A stretch of DNA of 64,000 nt from JABCYV01 sp963696025. Lineage in GTDB: Bacteria > Acidobacteriota > Terriglobia > Terriglobales > Acidobacteriaceae. Below are positions 1 through 9,318 of the stretch, piece after piece; the first letter of the stretch is position 1; each line of letters begins with the position of its first letter. The stretch is from assembly GCA_963696025.1 (NCBI GenBank), contig CAVOII010000007.1, positions 124,001 to 188,000 of the forward strand, in the 5' to 3' direction. The position numbers and the translations under genes are program-made. Under the pieces are notes generated by a model, which did no database searches, was not told the DNA's origin, and saw only the letters and a list, made by a program, of their open reading frames with translations.

Positions 1-68
1 GCCCTGATACGAACCTTTGCGTCATCCCTGGATGTCGGGTAATGCTGATGGCTGAAAGCTGAAAGTTT

Positions 69-434
69 CTACGCTGCCCCGCCGAGAGCGCCTTTGGCTT
101 GCTCGGCGAGGCTCTTAAAGGCGCCGGGATCATTCACCGCCAAGTCGGCCAGGATCTTGCGATCCAGTTCCACGCCGCCCTTCTTGAGCCCGTGGATGAA
201 CTGGTTGTAGCTCATCCCGTTCAGTTTGGCGGCGGCGCCGATGCGTACGATCCACAGCGAGCGGTACTGACGCTTTTTCTGCTTGCGTCCCGAGTAGGCG
301 AATTTCAGTCCGCGTTCGACCGCCTCTTTGGCGGAGCGGTACAGCTTGGATTTTGTGAGGAAATAACCGCTGGCGCGCTCGAGTATCTTTTTGCGCTTGG
401 CGCGGCGTTTGGTTCCGCGTTTTACACGAGGCAT
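69..434 (-). CDS. rplT: 50S ribosomal protein L20
   Basis: L20 binds 23S rRNA and is needed early in large-subunit assembly. The 121-residue product opens with the family signature MPRVKRGTKRRAKRKK, is very basic over its first 60 residues, and carries the conserved RQYRSLWIVRI block near residues 55-65; length is normal. An AAGGAG ribosome site lies 6 bases before the ATG. It is the last gene of infC-rpmI-rplT, 149 bases behind rpmI. In well-studied bacteria L20 represses this operon by binding leader RNA ahead of rpmI; whether that applies here cannot be read from the sequence. Confidence 0.98.
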   Translation of the reverse strand: MPRVKRGTKRRAKRKKILERASGYFLTKSKLYRSAKEAVERGLKFAYSGRKQKKRQYRSLWIVRIGAAAKLNGMSYNQFIHGLKKGGVELDRKILADLAVNDPGAFKSLAEQAKGALGGAA

Positions 435-583
435 GACTAGCTCCTTTTTGCTTTCTATCTGCGGCGGCTGGAGGCAGGAGACTCGAAGGTCTGATTGGCC
501 TCTTCACTCGCCGGGAGCCACAGAATCACAAGAGATTCGCGGCCCACAAAATGTGGCCGAAGGCGGCCGCAGCACACAAAATC

Positions 584-778
584 TTAGTACGGAATCATTC
601 GCTTGATTTTCGGCGTATCCGCATCACTCACCAGGACGGCGTGTCCGAGCTTCTTTTTGCGCTTGTGCGCTTTCGAGGTCAGCATATGACGCAGATGCGA
701 ATGTCCGCGTTTGACTTTCCCCGTAGCCGTTTTCTTGAAGCGCTTGGCCGCGCCCTTGTGCGTCTTTAACTTCGGCAT
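584..778 (-). CDS. rpmI: 50S ribosomal protein L35
   Basis: A 64-residue, highly basic ribosomal protein with the L35 pattern MPKLKTHKGAAKRFKKT at the start and the HLRHMLTSKAHKRKKKL block in the middle. It sits between infC and rplT, the usual order in bacteria. A GAGG ribosome site precedes the ATG. The 75-base gap to infC contains a perfect 12-bp inverted repeat (see 790-837), which could be a regulatory or processing hairpin. Confidence 0.97.
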   Translation of the reverse strand: MPKLKTHKGAAKRFKKTATGKVKRGHSHLRHMLTSKAHKRKKKLGHAVLVSDADTPKIKRMIPY

Positions 779-789
779 AAATCCTCTAA

Positions 790-837
790 ATCAGCATTCA
801 GTCCCTCAGCGCTGCCATCGAATGGCTGAATGCTGAT
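790..837. repeat. 12-bp inverted repeat between infC and rpmI
   Basis: ATCAGCATTCAG at 790-801 and its exact complement CTGAATGCTGAT at 826-837 could form a 12-bp stem with a 24-base loop in the infC-rpmI transcript. The right arm is part of a short direct repeat: GGCTGAATGCT occurs at 824-834 and again at 838-848. A related GCTGATGGCTGAAAG string lies at 46-60, just past rplT. The arrangement suggests a small interspersed repeat; a role in L20 feedback is possible but unproven. Confidence 0.6.
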
Positions 838-853
838 GGCTGAATGCTCTCCT

Positions 854-1426
854 TTAGGCCTGGTTCGCGCGTCCCGGAGCTGCCTGCGATTGAGCCGGCT
901 GCTTGCCCCCTTCAACCTTCTTCGGTGCCAGGATCGCGTGCAGCGTGTTGCCTTCCTGTCGCGGACGAAACTCCACAATACTCTTATCCTGAACGTCTTT
1001 GATCAGCCGCTCCAGAATCTGACGTCCTAAGTTGGTGCGGGTCATCTCGCGTCCACGAAAGAAAATGGTCGCCTTGACCTTGTCTCCCTCATCCAGGAAG
1101 CGCAGCACGTGGTTCTTTTTGGTCTCGTAATCGTGGTCATCCACGTTGATGCGGAACTTCACTTCTTTGACCGTGATTACTTTCTGGTGCTTTTTCGCCT
1201 CGCGCTCTTTTTTCTCCTGCTGGTACAGAAATTTCCCATAATCCATGATGCGGCATACGGGAGGAGTCGCGGTGGGCGAAATCTCTACCAGGTCCAGGTT
1301 CTTCTCGCGGGCCATTTTGAGCGCTTCAAACGGAGGCAGAATGCCAATCTGGTTGCCTTCGTCATCTATTACTCGAATCTCTCGCGCTCGGATACGGTCG
1401 TTCGTGCGGATAAAGCGTTTATCGAT
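854..1426 (-). CDS. infC: Translation initiation factor IF-3, AUC start
   Basis: IF-3 binds the 30S subunit and checks start-codon choice. The first ATG (1315) would give only 153 residues and cut off most of the N-terminal domain. The frame stays open upstream and encodes the expected domain (DKRFIRTNDRIRAREIRVI). It begins at ATC (1424-1426), five bases after a GGAGG ribosome site, giving 190 residues, a normal IF-3 length. The linker and C-terminal domain (RIMDYGKFLYQQEKK onward) are intact. Rare AUU/AUC/AUA starts are established for infC and underlie its autoregulation, since IF-3 rejects non-standard starts. The C-terminal tail after about residue 170 is low-complexity Ala/Gln/Pro. Confidence 0.93.
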   Translation of the reverse strand: MDKRFIRTNDRIRAREIRVIDDEGNQIGILPPFEALKMAREKNLDLVEISPTATPPVCRIMDYGKFLYQQEKKEREAKKHQKVITVKEVKFRINVDDHDYETKKNHVLRFLDEGDKVKATIFFRGREMTRTNLGRQILERLIKDVQDKSIVEFRPRQEGNTLHAILAPKKVEGGKQPAQSQAAPGRANQA

Positions 1427-1467
1427 ACAATCCTCCGTCAGAAAACACAGGGCGCCTTAGATGCAAA

Positions 1468-1473
1468 ATTATA
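1468..1473 (-). promoter_or_regulatory. Putative -10 box of infC operon
   Basis: On the minus strand a perfect TATAAT lies at 1468-1473, which would start transcription about 35 bases ahead of the infC ribosome site. The region 17 bases further upstream reads only ACCTTC, a weak -35 match. The position fits an operon promoter, but the call rests on one hexamer. Confidence 0.4.
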
Positions 1474-1787
1474 ACATGCGGGATGGATGCGAAGGTCCAC
1501 TGATCAAGTGGCTCAGTTCGCTTGTCATCCTCAGACCCCGAGTTTTTCTTCACGGCCGAAGGATCTCTGTCTCCACAGCTTTCAGGGGCTGGCCACACCT
1601 GTCAGGCATCTTCGCTACTCTCGCGGGTGCCCCTCCAGGCTTTGTTTGGAGGGCGGGAGTGCAATGGGCGAGAAGGCAAAGGCGGTTCGTAGTGAACCTC
1701 CGTGCGCGGTTGTTTCTGAAGACAACGTATGCCTGCAGAGCGTGCTCACATCGTGTGTTTAATCTAAAATGTCCCCGGAGGATGACG
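1474..1787. other. Intergenic stretch, no gene seen
   Basis: This divergent gap between infC and the cupredoxin gene holds the infC promoter side and nothing I can recognise as coding. Open frames here have no family character. The end carries the GGAGG ribosome site (1777-1781) for the gene starting at 1788. Confidence 0.5.
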
Positions 1788-2221
1788 ATGAGATTTCCGT
1801 TGCCTGTCTCACTACTGATGGCTGCGACCTTATCTCTCATGACCGGCACCGCGCGGCCCGATCTGCAACTCCGTCTCCGGATGCAAGCGAACGCGTCCAA
1901 GTCATCGACGTTAGCGCAAAGAAGTACGAATTTGATCCTTCGCCAATCCGCGTCAAGCAGGGCACTAGAGTCCAGCTCAAGATCACAGCGACTGACCATG
2001 CACATGGCTTCAGGATCAGAGAAATGCCAGAAGGGGCCAACGCCAAGGGAGCGGCTGGTCTTGTTTTCTCATCTTCCGAGGGTTGCCTAAAGATCGAGAA
2101 AGGCCAGACAGCAACCATTGAGTTTGTGGCCCAGACGCCGGGAACCTATCCTTTCAGCTGCTGCGTTCGCTGCGGATTGCACCATCGATCGATGAAGGGC
2201 GAGCTGATCGTCGAACCCTGA
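1788..2221 (+). pseudogene. CuA-type cupredoxin, frameshifted after the signal peptide
   Basis: GGAGG at 1777-1781 is followed six bases later by an ATG whose frame encodes a clear signal peptide (MRFPLPVSLLMAATLSL). The cupredoxin domain, however, is in another frame, open to 2221. That frame holds YEFDPSPIRVKQG, the upstream ligand region DHAHGFRI, and CCVRCGLHHRSM, an intact C-x3-C-x3-H-x2-M CuA motif as in cytochrome oxidase subunit II. The two frames must join between about 1850 and 1890, consistent with one missing base. The domain also has an ATG at 1769 in its own frame, but that start ignores the ribosome site and gives no export signal. The product would be an exported copper protein if the frame were repaired; the lesion may be real or a read error. 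Confidence 0.7.
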
Positions 2222-2305
2222 CCTAACAAATGAGGGTGTACAATTCCGCGCTACGCAAAAACCTCAGGAAATAATGGTCGGTTAGAAACGCAAACGGAGG
2301 ATCAG

Positions 2306-3265
2306 ATGCAACAACGGCACACTGCGCGGACAACGCTGCTAGTTTTGGCCATGGCCCTTCCGTGCGTGCTCTCGTTATGCGCGCAAGTTGCGACGCCAAC
2401 TGTCACCGTTCCTGTTCACATGCTCGTTACACTGAGTCCAGAGGGGGACAAACCCATACCTACAGTGGAGCGCGAAGATGTCTTCGTGAAGCAGGGCAAA
2501 GAGCGGCTTAAGGTGACGGACTGGATTCCGACGCGGGGGGACCGAGGCGCCCTCGATCTGTTCATCCTGATTGACGACGCGTGCGATACCAGCCTCGGAT
2601 CACAACTCAACGACCTCCGCAGTTTCGTCAGCGCGCAACCGACGACGACGGCGGTGGGAGTCGGCTATATGCGGAACGGCACGGCTCAAATTGCGCAGAA
2701 CTTCACCAATGACCACGAGCAGGCCGCCAAAGCGTTGCGTCTTCCGCTTGGTTCGAGTGGCGCTTACGGAAGCCCGTATCTCTCGGTCATCGATCTGATG
2801 AAGCGCTGGCCTGAGCGACCGGTTCGCCGCGAAGTGGTGATGGTAACCGACGGAATCGACCGAGCCCGGGGTGGCCCACGCACATTTTTCTCCACGGCCT
2901 CGAACCCCGATGTAGATTCGGCGGCGACCGTCGCCCAGCGTACCGGAACCATGATCTACACCATCTACTCTCCCGGCGTGGGACGCATGCACCGCAACTT
3001 CTTTGAAGCGAACAATGGCCAGAATGCCATAGCCCAGCTATCGGAAGTGACTGGCGGCGAGTCCTTCTTTCTCGGACTGCAGAGCCCAGTCAGCTTTCGA
3101 CCCTACCTTGACGACATACAGAGGATGCTCAACAACCAGTACCTTCTGGGTTTTCTCGCCCAGCCGCGCAAGAAGGCCGGCTTGCAGTACGTGAAACTCA
3201 GCAGCGAAATCACTGGAGTAGAACTCGTGTCCGCGGACGCAGTCTGGGTGCCTGCGGCCAAGTAA
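2306..3265 (+). CDS. VWFA-related exported protein
   Basis: A 319-residue protein with a signal peptide (residues 1-27, ending LSLCAQ) and one von Willebrand factor A domain of the type abundant in Acidobacteria. The strand leading to the metal site reads LDLFILIDDACDTS (about 83-96), so the usual DxSxS MIDAS pattern is degenerate. A second VWA strand, REVVMVTDGID, follows at about 175. A GGAGG-like site (acggagg) precedes the ATG. Function is unknown; VWA folds usually mediate protein contacts outside the cytoplasm. It stands alone between the cupredoxin gene and the convergent mtaB. Confidence 0.8.
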   Translation: MQQRHTARTTLLVLAMALPCVLSLCAQVATPTVTVPVHMLVTLSPEGDKPIPTVEREDVFVKQGKERLKVTDWIPTRGDRGALDLFILIDDACDTSLGSQLNDLRSFVSAQPTTTAVGVGYMRNGTAQIAQNFTNDHEQAAKALRLPLGSSGAYGSPYLSVIDLMKRWPERPVRREVVMVTDGIDRARGGPRTFFSTASNPDVDSAATVAQRTGTMIYTIYSPGVGRMHRNFFEANNGQNAIAQLSEVTGGESFFLGLQSPVSFRPYLDDIQRMLNNQYLLGFLAQPRKKAGLQYVKLSSEITGVELVSADAVWVPAAK

Positions 3266-3296
3266 CCTCTCGAGGGTGGCTCTTCCGTTTACATTC

Positions 3297-4766
3297 TTAA
3301 CTCGCAAGTCCCACGAGCGCTCCACCTCCTACTTGCTCAACCTGAGCGGTGAGCCAGTGATTGGGAGCATGGCGGCCCTTCAGACGCAGCTTCAGGTAAT
3401 TGTCGGTTAAAGCTTCCGTGAAAACAGCAGGTTCCTCGACTCTGTCCGATTGAGTTGCCGGAGAATCAATGGACTCCGCTCGGGGTGACAAAGAATGAGG
3501 AGAGTGCAGGGTTATGGCCTCCACCGTCTGGCCGATGAAGCCGCGCATGAAGGCTAACTTCTTCTCTGCTGCCAGTTCGCGCAGAATCCGGTTGCGCTCT
3601 CGCGCTACCTGCACTGCGACTTGGTTTTGCATCGCTGCCGCGGGCGTTCCGGGACGCGCGGAGTAAGTGAAGACGTGCAGGTAAGTGAACGGTAGAGCTT
3701 CTACCATTCGAGCGGTCTCATCGAAGTCGTCGCCGGTCTCACCCGGGAAGCCGACCATGACGTCGGCGCCAATCGCCGCCGCAGGCATAGCGGCGCGAAT
3801 CTTCTCAATCTTCTCGCGATAGTGCCATGGCCGGTATTTGCGATGCATCGTCCGCAGCGTGCGGTCGCAGCCCGACTGCAGCGGAACATGAGCGTGCTTG
3901 GCGATGCGCGGAGACTCCGCCATCATCTGGATCAACTCATCGCTCCAGTCCATGGGCTCGACCGAGCTGATGCGCAGTTTCTCCAGCGAAGTCTCATCGA
4001 GGATGGCCCGAACTAGGTCCTCAAAGCGAGGCGGGCGAGGGCGCCCGCCCCACACCAAATCCCGCCCCCAGCGTCCGAGATTGATTCCCGAGATCACGAC
4101 TTCGCGATAGCCCGACTCCACCAGCGCATTCACCTCGCGGAGAACCTCAGCTAACGGCAAAGACCGGCTCTGTCCGCGAACGTAGGGAATTACGCAGAAT
4201 GAACAGCGATTGTCACAGCCATCTTGCACCTTGAGATTCGGACGCGTGCGCTCATTGGCTGCGTCGAATACCGGCGCAGCCAGCAGTTCAGTGTGAGCAA
4301 AAATGTCGGAAACGAAAACCTCACTGCGGACCTCAGACGTCGGGCCTCGGTCTTCGCCGACCAGTTGTAACATTGGGACGAAGTCGCGGGCCCGAGGACT
4401 CGGCCGAGGTCCACGGTCCCGGGTCCGGCGTCCGAACCCAGCGATCTCCGCCAGTCGATGCTTGTGCGAATTGCCGATGACCTGACTCACGCCCGGCAGT
4501 GCTGCAAGTTCTTCCGGAGCGCGCTGGGCATAGCATCCGGTGACCACGATCTGGCAGCTGGGATTTTCTCGACGAATCCGGCGAATCGCCGCCCGCGCAT
4601 CCTGATCGGCGGACGCGGTCACGGTACAGGTATTCAGGACAACAATTCCCGCCTTGGACGGCGCGCTCGCCCGCTCCAGTCCCAATTCCCGGAACTGGCG
4701 TTCGATCGCCGCTCCGTCGGCCTGAGTCGCCCGGCAGCCAAAATTCCCTACGTAGAAGCTTTCCAC
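3297..4766 (-). CDS. mtaB: tRNA t6A37 methylthiotransferase MtaB-like
   Basis: A radical-SAM methylthiotransferase that would convert t6A37 to ms2t6A37 in tRNAs reading ANN codons. The N-terminal UPF0004 domain carries the auxiliary-cluster cysteines C11, C47 and C78. The radical-SAM motif CDNRCSFC places C184, C188 and C191. The core continues through PLQSGCDRTLRTMHR and a TRAM-like C-terminus. At 489 residues it is longer than usual. Residues about 113-147 are an Arg/Pro-rich stretch coded by GC-rich repetitive DNA (4325-4430), and a second odd stretch (Ser/Pro-rich, near 3420-3500) interrupts the C-terminal region. Both look like in-frame insertions; the catalytic motifs are intact. Confidence 0.85.
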   Translation of the reverse strand: MESFYVGNFGCRATQADGAAIERQFRELGLERASAPSKAGIVVLNTCTVTASADQDARAAIRRIRRENPSCQIVVTGCYAQRAPEELAALPGVSQVIGNSHKHRLAEIAGFGRRTRDRGPRPSPRARDFVPMLQLVGEDRGPTSEVRSEVFVSDIFAHTELLAAPVFDAANERTRPNLKVQDGCDNRCSFCVIPYVRGQSRSLPLAEVLREVNALVESGYREVVISGINLGRWGRDLVWGGRPRPPRFEDLVRAILDETSLEKLRISSVEPMDWSDELIQMMAESPRIAKHAHVPLQSGCDRTLRTMHRKYRPWHYREKIEKIRAAMPAAAIGADVMVGFPGETGDDFDETARMVEALPFTYLHVFTYSARPGTPAAAMQNQVAVQVARERNRILRELAAEKKLAFMRGFIGQTVEAITLHSPHSLSPRAESIDSPATQSDRVEEPAVFTEALTDNYLKLRLKGRHAPNHWLTAQVEQVGGGALVGLAS

Positions 4767-4969
4767 GCCTCTAATAGTAGCTGAGATTCCGGGATCTGTT
4801 GTTGGGAGGACAAATCGACGCAGCCAGGCCCGTCAGACGAACCCGTCTTCGAGTCGCGAGCTGGCCGAAGACGCTGTGAGCAACGCAGCAGACGGGAGCA
4901 GGCAGCTAGCGCCGTCAATTCCAAGTTCTGCCGCAGGGTATCGAATTTTCCGGCCGAACTCAGCCGGTA

Positions 4970-5290
4970 TTAAGCCGTGGCCGCTTGCCGCTTCTGCATA
5001 AAACATTCACGGCAAAAGACCGGACGCCCCTGTGTCGGCTTGAACGGCACGGTGGTCTCTTTTCCGCACTGCGAACAAACCGTGCGGGTTTCGACCTTCG
5101 AAAAACCGCTGTTAGGTGCGCGCCCGATGGGCGCGGCTCCCAGCACCGAAACCCGTTTGGCCTTACATGCTTTGCACCGCTTGGGTTCGTTCTTGAACTG
5201 CTTATCGTGGAAGAACAACTGCTCCCCGGCCGTGAAGATGAAATCGGCGCCGCAGTCAATGCACTTTAACACCTTGTCCTGGAATTCCAT
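4970..5290 (-). CDS. Double zinc-ribbon protein
   Basis: A 106-residue cytoplasmic protein with two predicted zinc sites. The N-terminal half has CIDCGADFIF (C9, C12) paired with RCKACKAKR, the pattern of the small 'probable zinc-binding' trcl family. The C-terminal half has CSQCGKETTVPF paired with CRECF. Similar proteins are widespread and uncharacterised; nucleic-acid or ribosome-linked roles are guesses. It lies downstream of rpsU on the same strand, separated by a terminator-like hairpin and a 215-base gap (5291-5506) in which I see no gene. Confidence 0.8.
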   Translation of the reverse strand: MEFQDKVLKCIDCGADFIFTAGEQLFFHDKQFKNEPKRCKACKAKRVSVLGAAPIGRAPNSGFSKVETRTVCSQCGKETTVPFKPTQGRPVFCRECFMQKRQAATA

Positions 5291-5506
5291 CGAGAGATGC
5301 TCCCTTCAGCCATCCCTGCCCGCCCACGAGACGATTTTGTGGCGCGCGAACGCGCAGGTTTTGCACACCCCCCTCACTGTCTTTGGAACCTTTCCCCTGG
5401 ATTCGGCCCGCCATTCCCGAGAACCGGGAATGGATTACAACTTATGCCTGCAAAACTGCGATGTGCCGATAAATTGCCACAGTCCTCGCCAAACGCAAGG
5501 CGCTTT

Positions 5507-5543
5507 GAAAAAGTAATGGGCCGCCTCCGGAGGAGAGGCAGCC
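5507..5543 (-). terminator. Rho-independent terminator after rpsU
   Basis: Read on the minus strand, a GC-rich stem (GGGCTGCCTC pairing with GGAGGCGGCCC with one or two mismatches) is followed after ATTAC by TTTTTC. It begins ten bases past the rpsU stop codon, the right place and orientation to end that transcript. Confidence 0.6.
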
Positions 5544-5552
5544 CAGCGATCA

Positions 5553-5750
5553 TTAGTCTTGTTCTTTGCGCGCCTTTTTACGGCTGCGCTTGCGAGCTAA
5601 GGCTTCCTTCACCCGCTTCTTTTCGCCCGGCTTCAGGTAAAAGGAGTGACGCTTGACCTCCTTAATGATATCTTCCTGTTGCACCTTGCGCTTGAAACGA
5701 CGAAGCGCATTCTCGAGGGACTCTCCCTCTTGCAGTCTGACTTCTGCCAA
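5553..5750 (-). CDS. rpsU: 30S ribosomal protein S21, TTG start
   Basis: S21 is a small basic protein of the 30S platform that helps mRNA binding at initiation. The sequence LAEVRLQEGESLENALRRF matches the S21 N-terminus exactly if the TTG at 5748-5750 is the start, giving 65 residues ending in a lysine/arginine-rich tail. A longer frame begins at an ATG 63 bases upstream but adds 21 unrelated residues. A GGGGGTG ribosome site precedes the TTG. Confidence 0.93.
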   Translation of the reverse strand: MAEVRLQEGESLENALRRFKRKVQQEDIIKEVKRHSFYLKPGEKKRVKEALARKRSRKKARKEQD

Positions 5751-5880
5751 CTGGCCACACCCCCAAACTGGTCCCGTTTGGACCCGATAGTTATTGCAAG
5801 CTTCCTGGAGCAAGTCAAGAAATATATACAGTTCTCAGCCGATGGATCGCGATGCCGATCCGTCCGCGCTCGATGAAATG

Positions 5881-8800
5881 TCAAAAAATCAATCTCAAAG
5901 GGAGCTGCACTTGCCGCGGCGCGTATGCATTAGTAGCTCTCACGGGGTTCGCTGGCACCTCGCAATGAGCTGGGAAATAATTGATTCCAAGTTGTTTAGT
6001 GGTTTCGATGAAGCGTGCGGAGTTGCTTTCGAAGCCATCTTCACTGACCACGACTTGCTTGTTGTCCCGGTTCAAAAGGTTGAACGACTCTCCGACGAGT
6101 TCCAATTTGAACCGATCGCCCAAGTACAACCGACGAGTCAACCGCGCATCGGTGGTGGCGTAGTCCGGCCCCAGAAGTGAATTGCGGCCGGTGCCGGGAA
6201 GCCGGTCGTTCGAACTGTTGCCATCCTGATTTGGATCTCCGGTGACGGTTGCATCCACTGGCCGGCCACTGCCCACGGTGACTACTCCTGAAAGCTTCCA
6301 GTTATTGAATAGTGCGCCTAGAAATTCGTGCCCGCGATGGAATGGTTTAGGTTCGGCGACCCAGGAAAACACGAAGCGATGCCGCTGATCGGTGACGCTC
6401 GGACCCTTTTCCGAGTTTGGTGCGTAGGAATTCTGCACCGTGGCTGGCCGTCCCGCGACCAGCGCGTCCTGGCCGTCGTCCACCGCGTGGCCAAAAGTGT
6501 AGGACAGCATGAAATACACACCGCTGGTCATGCGACGGCGAATGGAAAGCGTGGCCCCATGGTAAACGGTCGAAGCCTCGCTCTCGAAGACATCGATGGC
6601 GCCCAGCTGCGGGATCGGCCGTGCTAGCGGGTTAATACTAAAGGAGGAAATGGGCAAGTAAGACTGCTGGTCATTTGCCAGGTGGCGAACGACTCTACGT
6701 TGTAGTACGTGTTCAAGAAGTCCGCTCCGGAGGCGTCATATACCGGGTAGGCAACGTTCACCGGCGGAGGCAGGTTCACGTCCCTCGCCCGAATCAGGTC
6801 GACGCCGTGCACATACGTGTAGGAGACACCGATGGCAAGACGATGGGCGACCTCGCGCTCCAGGTTGAGGCCTGCCTGCTGCACTCGAGGCGTCTTGAAG
6901 TTATGGGCGAAGGCGGAGATATCGGACTGCGTGAATTGTTTCAGCGAGGCAGGCGGCAGGCATTCTGTGGCATACAGCGGACACCTCACCAAGGGATTTG
7001 GGGTACTCCGGAAAAATCTGATGATCGTAGAAGTGGTTATTGTTCAGGAAGAGAAAGTTCGGGCTCAGGCCATTCTGGCTCTCTACTGTCGAGTTGTAGA
7101 TTTGAGGAATTCGCGTGTAGAACATTCCGTATCCGGCGCGAATCACCAACGGCCGTTCATTTCCGACCGAGTATGCCAGGCCGGCGCGCGGGCCGAAGTT
7201 GTCAGGGTTGAACGGAACTTTGCCCGAGTCAGGCCATAGCGGATTTGAAACCAGATCCTTGGTAGCGAAAGTTTGCAGATCATAGCGGACGCCGAAGCTC
7301 AGGGCCAGGTGGTCAGTGGCGCGAATCGTATCCTGCAAAAAGCCGGATATTCGTTGGTGTCTGGATGCGTGACCGCCGGACCGAAATTCTGAGCGTAATA
7401 GTGAGGAACTCCATGGGCATAGGCTCGCAGCGGCGTCAGCTCGAGGCCAGACTCCTGCGGTTGGAAGGTGAACGGATTCACCTTGATGGGATCGAAGATG
7501 TACTCCCCGCCAGAGAACGAAGGGAAGAAGTTGTAAATCCGAGTTAGCAGCGCATCGCCACCAAGTTTCCAGGAATTTCTTTTGCCCTCGATGCTGAAGG
7601 TCTCGGCCAGGTGCACCCTATGCTCGCGGGTTTGGCGGGGCAGGATGGACGACCGCCCGAAGCCGTCGATGACATCGGGGATTCGCGTGTTGGGATCGGA
7701 GCTGTTGCTGCTCGACCGCTGGAGATCGCGCGAGAACTGCGCCCGCGGGTGGCTGACAGCTTTGGCGGAAAGATTGCTGGTTAGCGCCATTGATGCGGTT
7801 TCGGTGGTCACATCTTCTTCTCCGTTTTGGCTGATCCCGAAAGTGGTCAGCGGGCTGGCCGGATCGAGAAAGACGTTGTTGTGTCCGTAGTAGCGGGAAG
7901 TGTTCACTCGCGCAGAAAAACTGTTGCGCGGACTGAGCGCCACATCCAGCTTGGCGAAGCCGGCATTTCCCAGCATCGAGGTGGGAAAGTTGCCGGCCTG
8001 TTTCGAGAGTTCCGCGGCCTTGGCAAACACTAGCGCCTGGTCGGTCGCCTCGTAGTCACCCGGAGTCTCCGGTCCGGTGCTGGGCTGCGGCACTACCACG
8101 GAGTTCCCGCTGTCAAAACGAACCACCGCAGGCACGTGGAAAATGTGCTGGTCGAGTCCAGCGAAGAAGAATATTTTGTTGCGGCGGATGGGACCGCCGA
8201 GCGTGAATCCGAATTGCTGCTGCTGGTCGCGGGGCTTGAAGTCAAGCAGCGGATGAGTGGCGCCAAACATGCTGTCGCGGATGAAATAGTAATCCGTGCC
8301 ATGAAGATGGTTGGAGCCCGACTTGGTCACCACATTCACTACGGCGCCTCCGGATCGTCCCAACTCTGCGCCGTACGTGTTCGAGGACACCCGGAACTCC
8401 TGCACCACTTCATTACTGAATTGATAGGGCGCGCGATAACGGCCGCGGGCCTGTGCGAAGAAAGCATTATTGTTATCGCCGCCATCCACCAAAAAACTGG
8501 ACTGGAAGCCCCGAATTCCACCGAAGGCCAGATCGCCGTTCGAGCCCGACGTCAAGCCGCGCGGATCCTGAGTTACACCGGGAGTTAGTAGAGCCAAATC
8601 GGTGTAACGCCGCCCATTCAGGGGCAGCTCGTTGATCGCTCGCTCGTCGATCAGCGACGACACACCGCTGGGTTGAGTCTCGACCAGCGGCGGCTCACCC
8701 GAAACTGTTACTGTCTCTTTTGCCCCTGCGACGGGAAGTTTGAATTCGAGTTCAGTAGTGCCACCGACGTCCACATGCAGACGCGGCGTGGTTTGCGGCG

Positions 8801-9089
8801 ACATTCCACCCGCTTCGGCGCGCCCGGAATATTCCCCGGGCGGAAGCAGTTCGAAGGAAAACCGTCCTTCGACGCCGGTGACGACGGAGTAGCGGAAGCC
8901 GGTCGCCGCATCCACGAAAACGACGGTTGCGCCGGCGACGCGGCTGCCGGCGGCGTCGGCGACGGTGCCGCGAATGGCCCCGGTGGAAGCATCCTGCGCG
9001 GGCGCTTTTGCCGCGAGCGATATCAATATGAAGATAAAGAAAGAAAGAATACTGCCAGATAAGACCGGGAAACGGCCAGCGCTCGACAT
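5881..9089 (-). pseudogene. Oar-like TonB-dependent receptor with three frameshifts
   Basis: An outer-membrane receptor of the acidobacterial Oar-like type, about 1,070 codons. It has a signal peptide (FFIFILISLAAKAPAQ), a carboxypeptidase-regulatory-like domain (GAIRGTVADAAGSRVAGA, about 38-115), a plug (INELPLNGRRYTDLALLTPG, about 150-250) and a beta-barrel ending PRQVQLPLRLIF. The frame changes near 7300-7340 (by a run of five T), near 6960-6990, and near 6630-6660. Each piece continues the same barrel, so this is one gene and not several. If the breaks are genuine the receptor is dead. It lies just upstream of rpsU on the same strand. Similar receptors import large substrates, often glycans, but no substrate can be named. 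Confidence 0.85.
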
Positions 9090-9318
9090 AGGACTCGTAC
9101 CTGCTCAGTGATCAAGATGAAGGCGAGTCCAGAACGTCACGGGGACAACATCTTCTGTATAGCACCGCTGCAGGCGCGGAGTCTGTGCGCTATGGGCTTT
9201 CTTTCGGGACGATTCCCGTGGTGGGAATGGTTTTGCAGCTTCGTGGATCTATTTCGGCGACGAAACCAAAGGTGGGACAAGGGCCGCAACCCATCGTCCG
9301 CGTACGGAGTTGATGATC

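Noticed and set aside
1520..1572. A possible degenerate copy of a GTCATCC...GAAGGATCT intergenic repeat, with an echo inside mtaB near 3450-3500
   Set aside because: The two share only short words; too degenerate to call a family from this window alone.
1461..2090. A 209-codon plus-strand frame over the infC leader
   Set aside because: Only the part from 1788 (signal peptide) is meaningful; the upstream part has no ribosome site or family character and overlaps the infC promoter.
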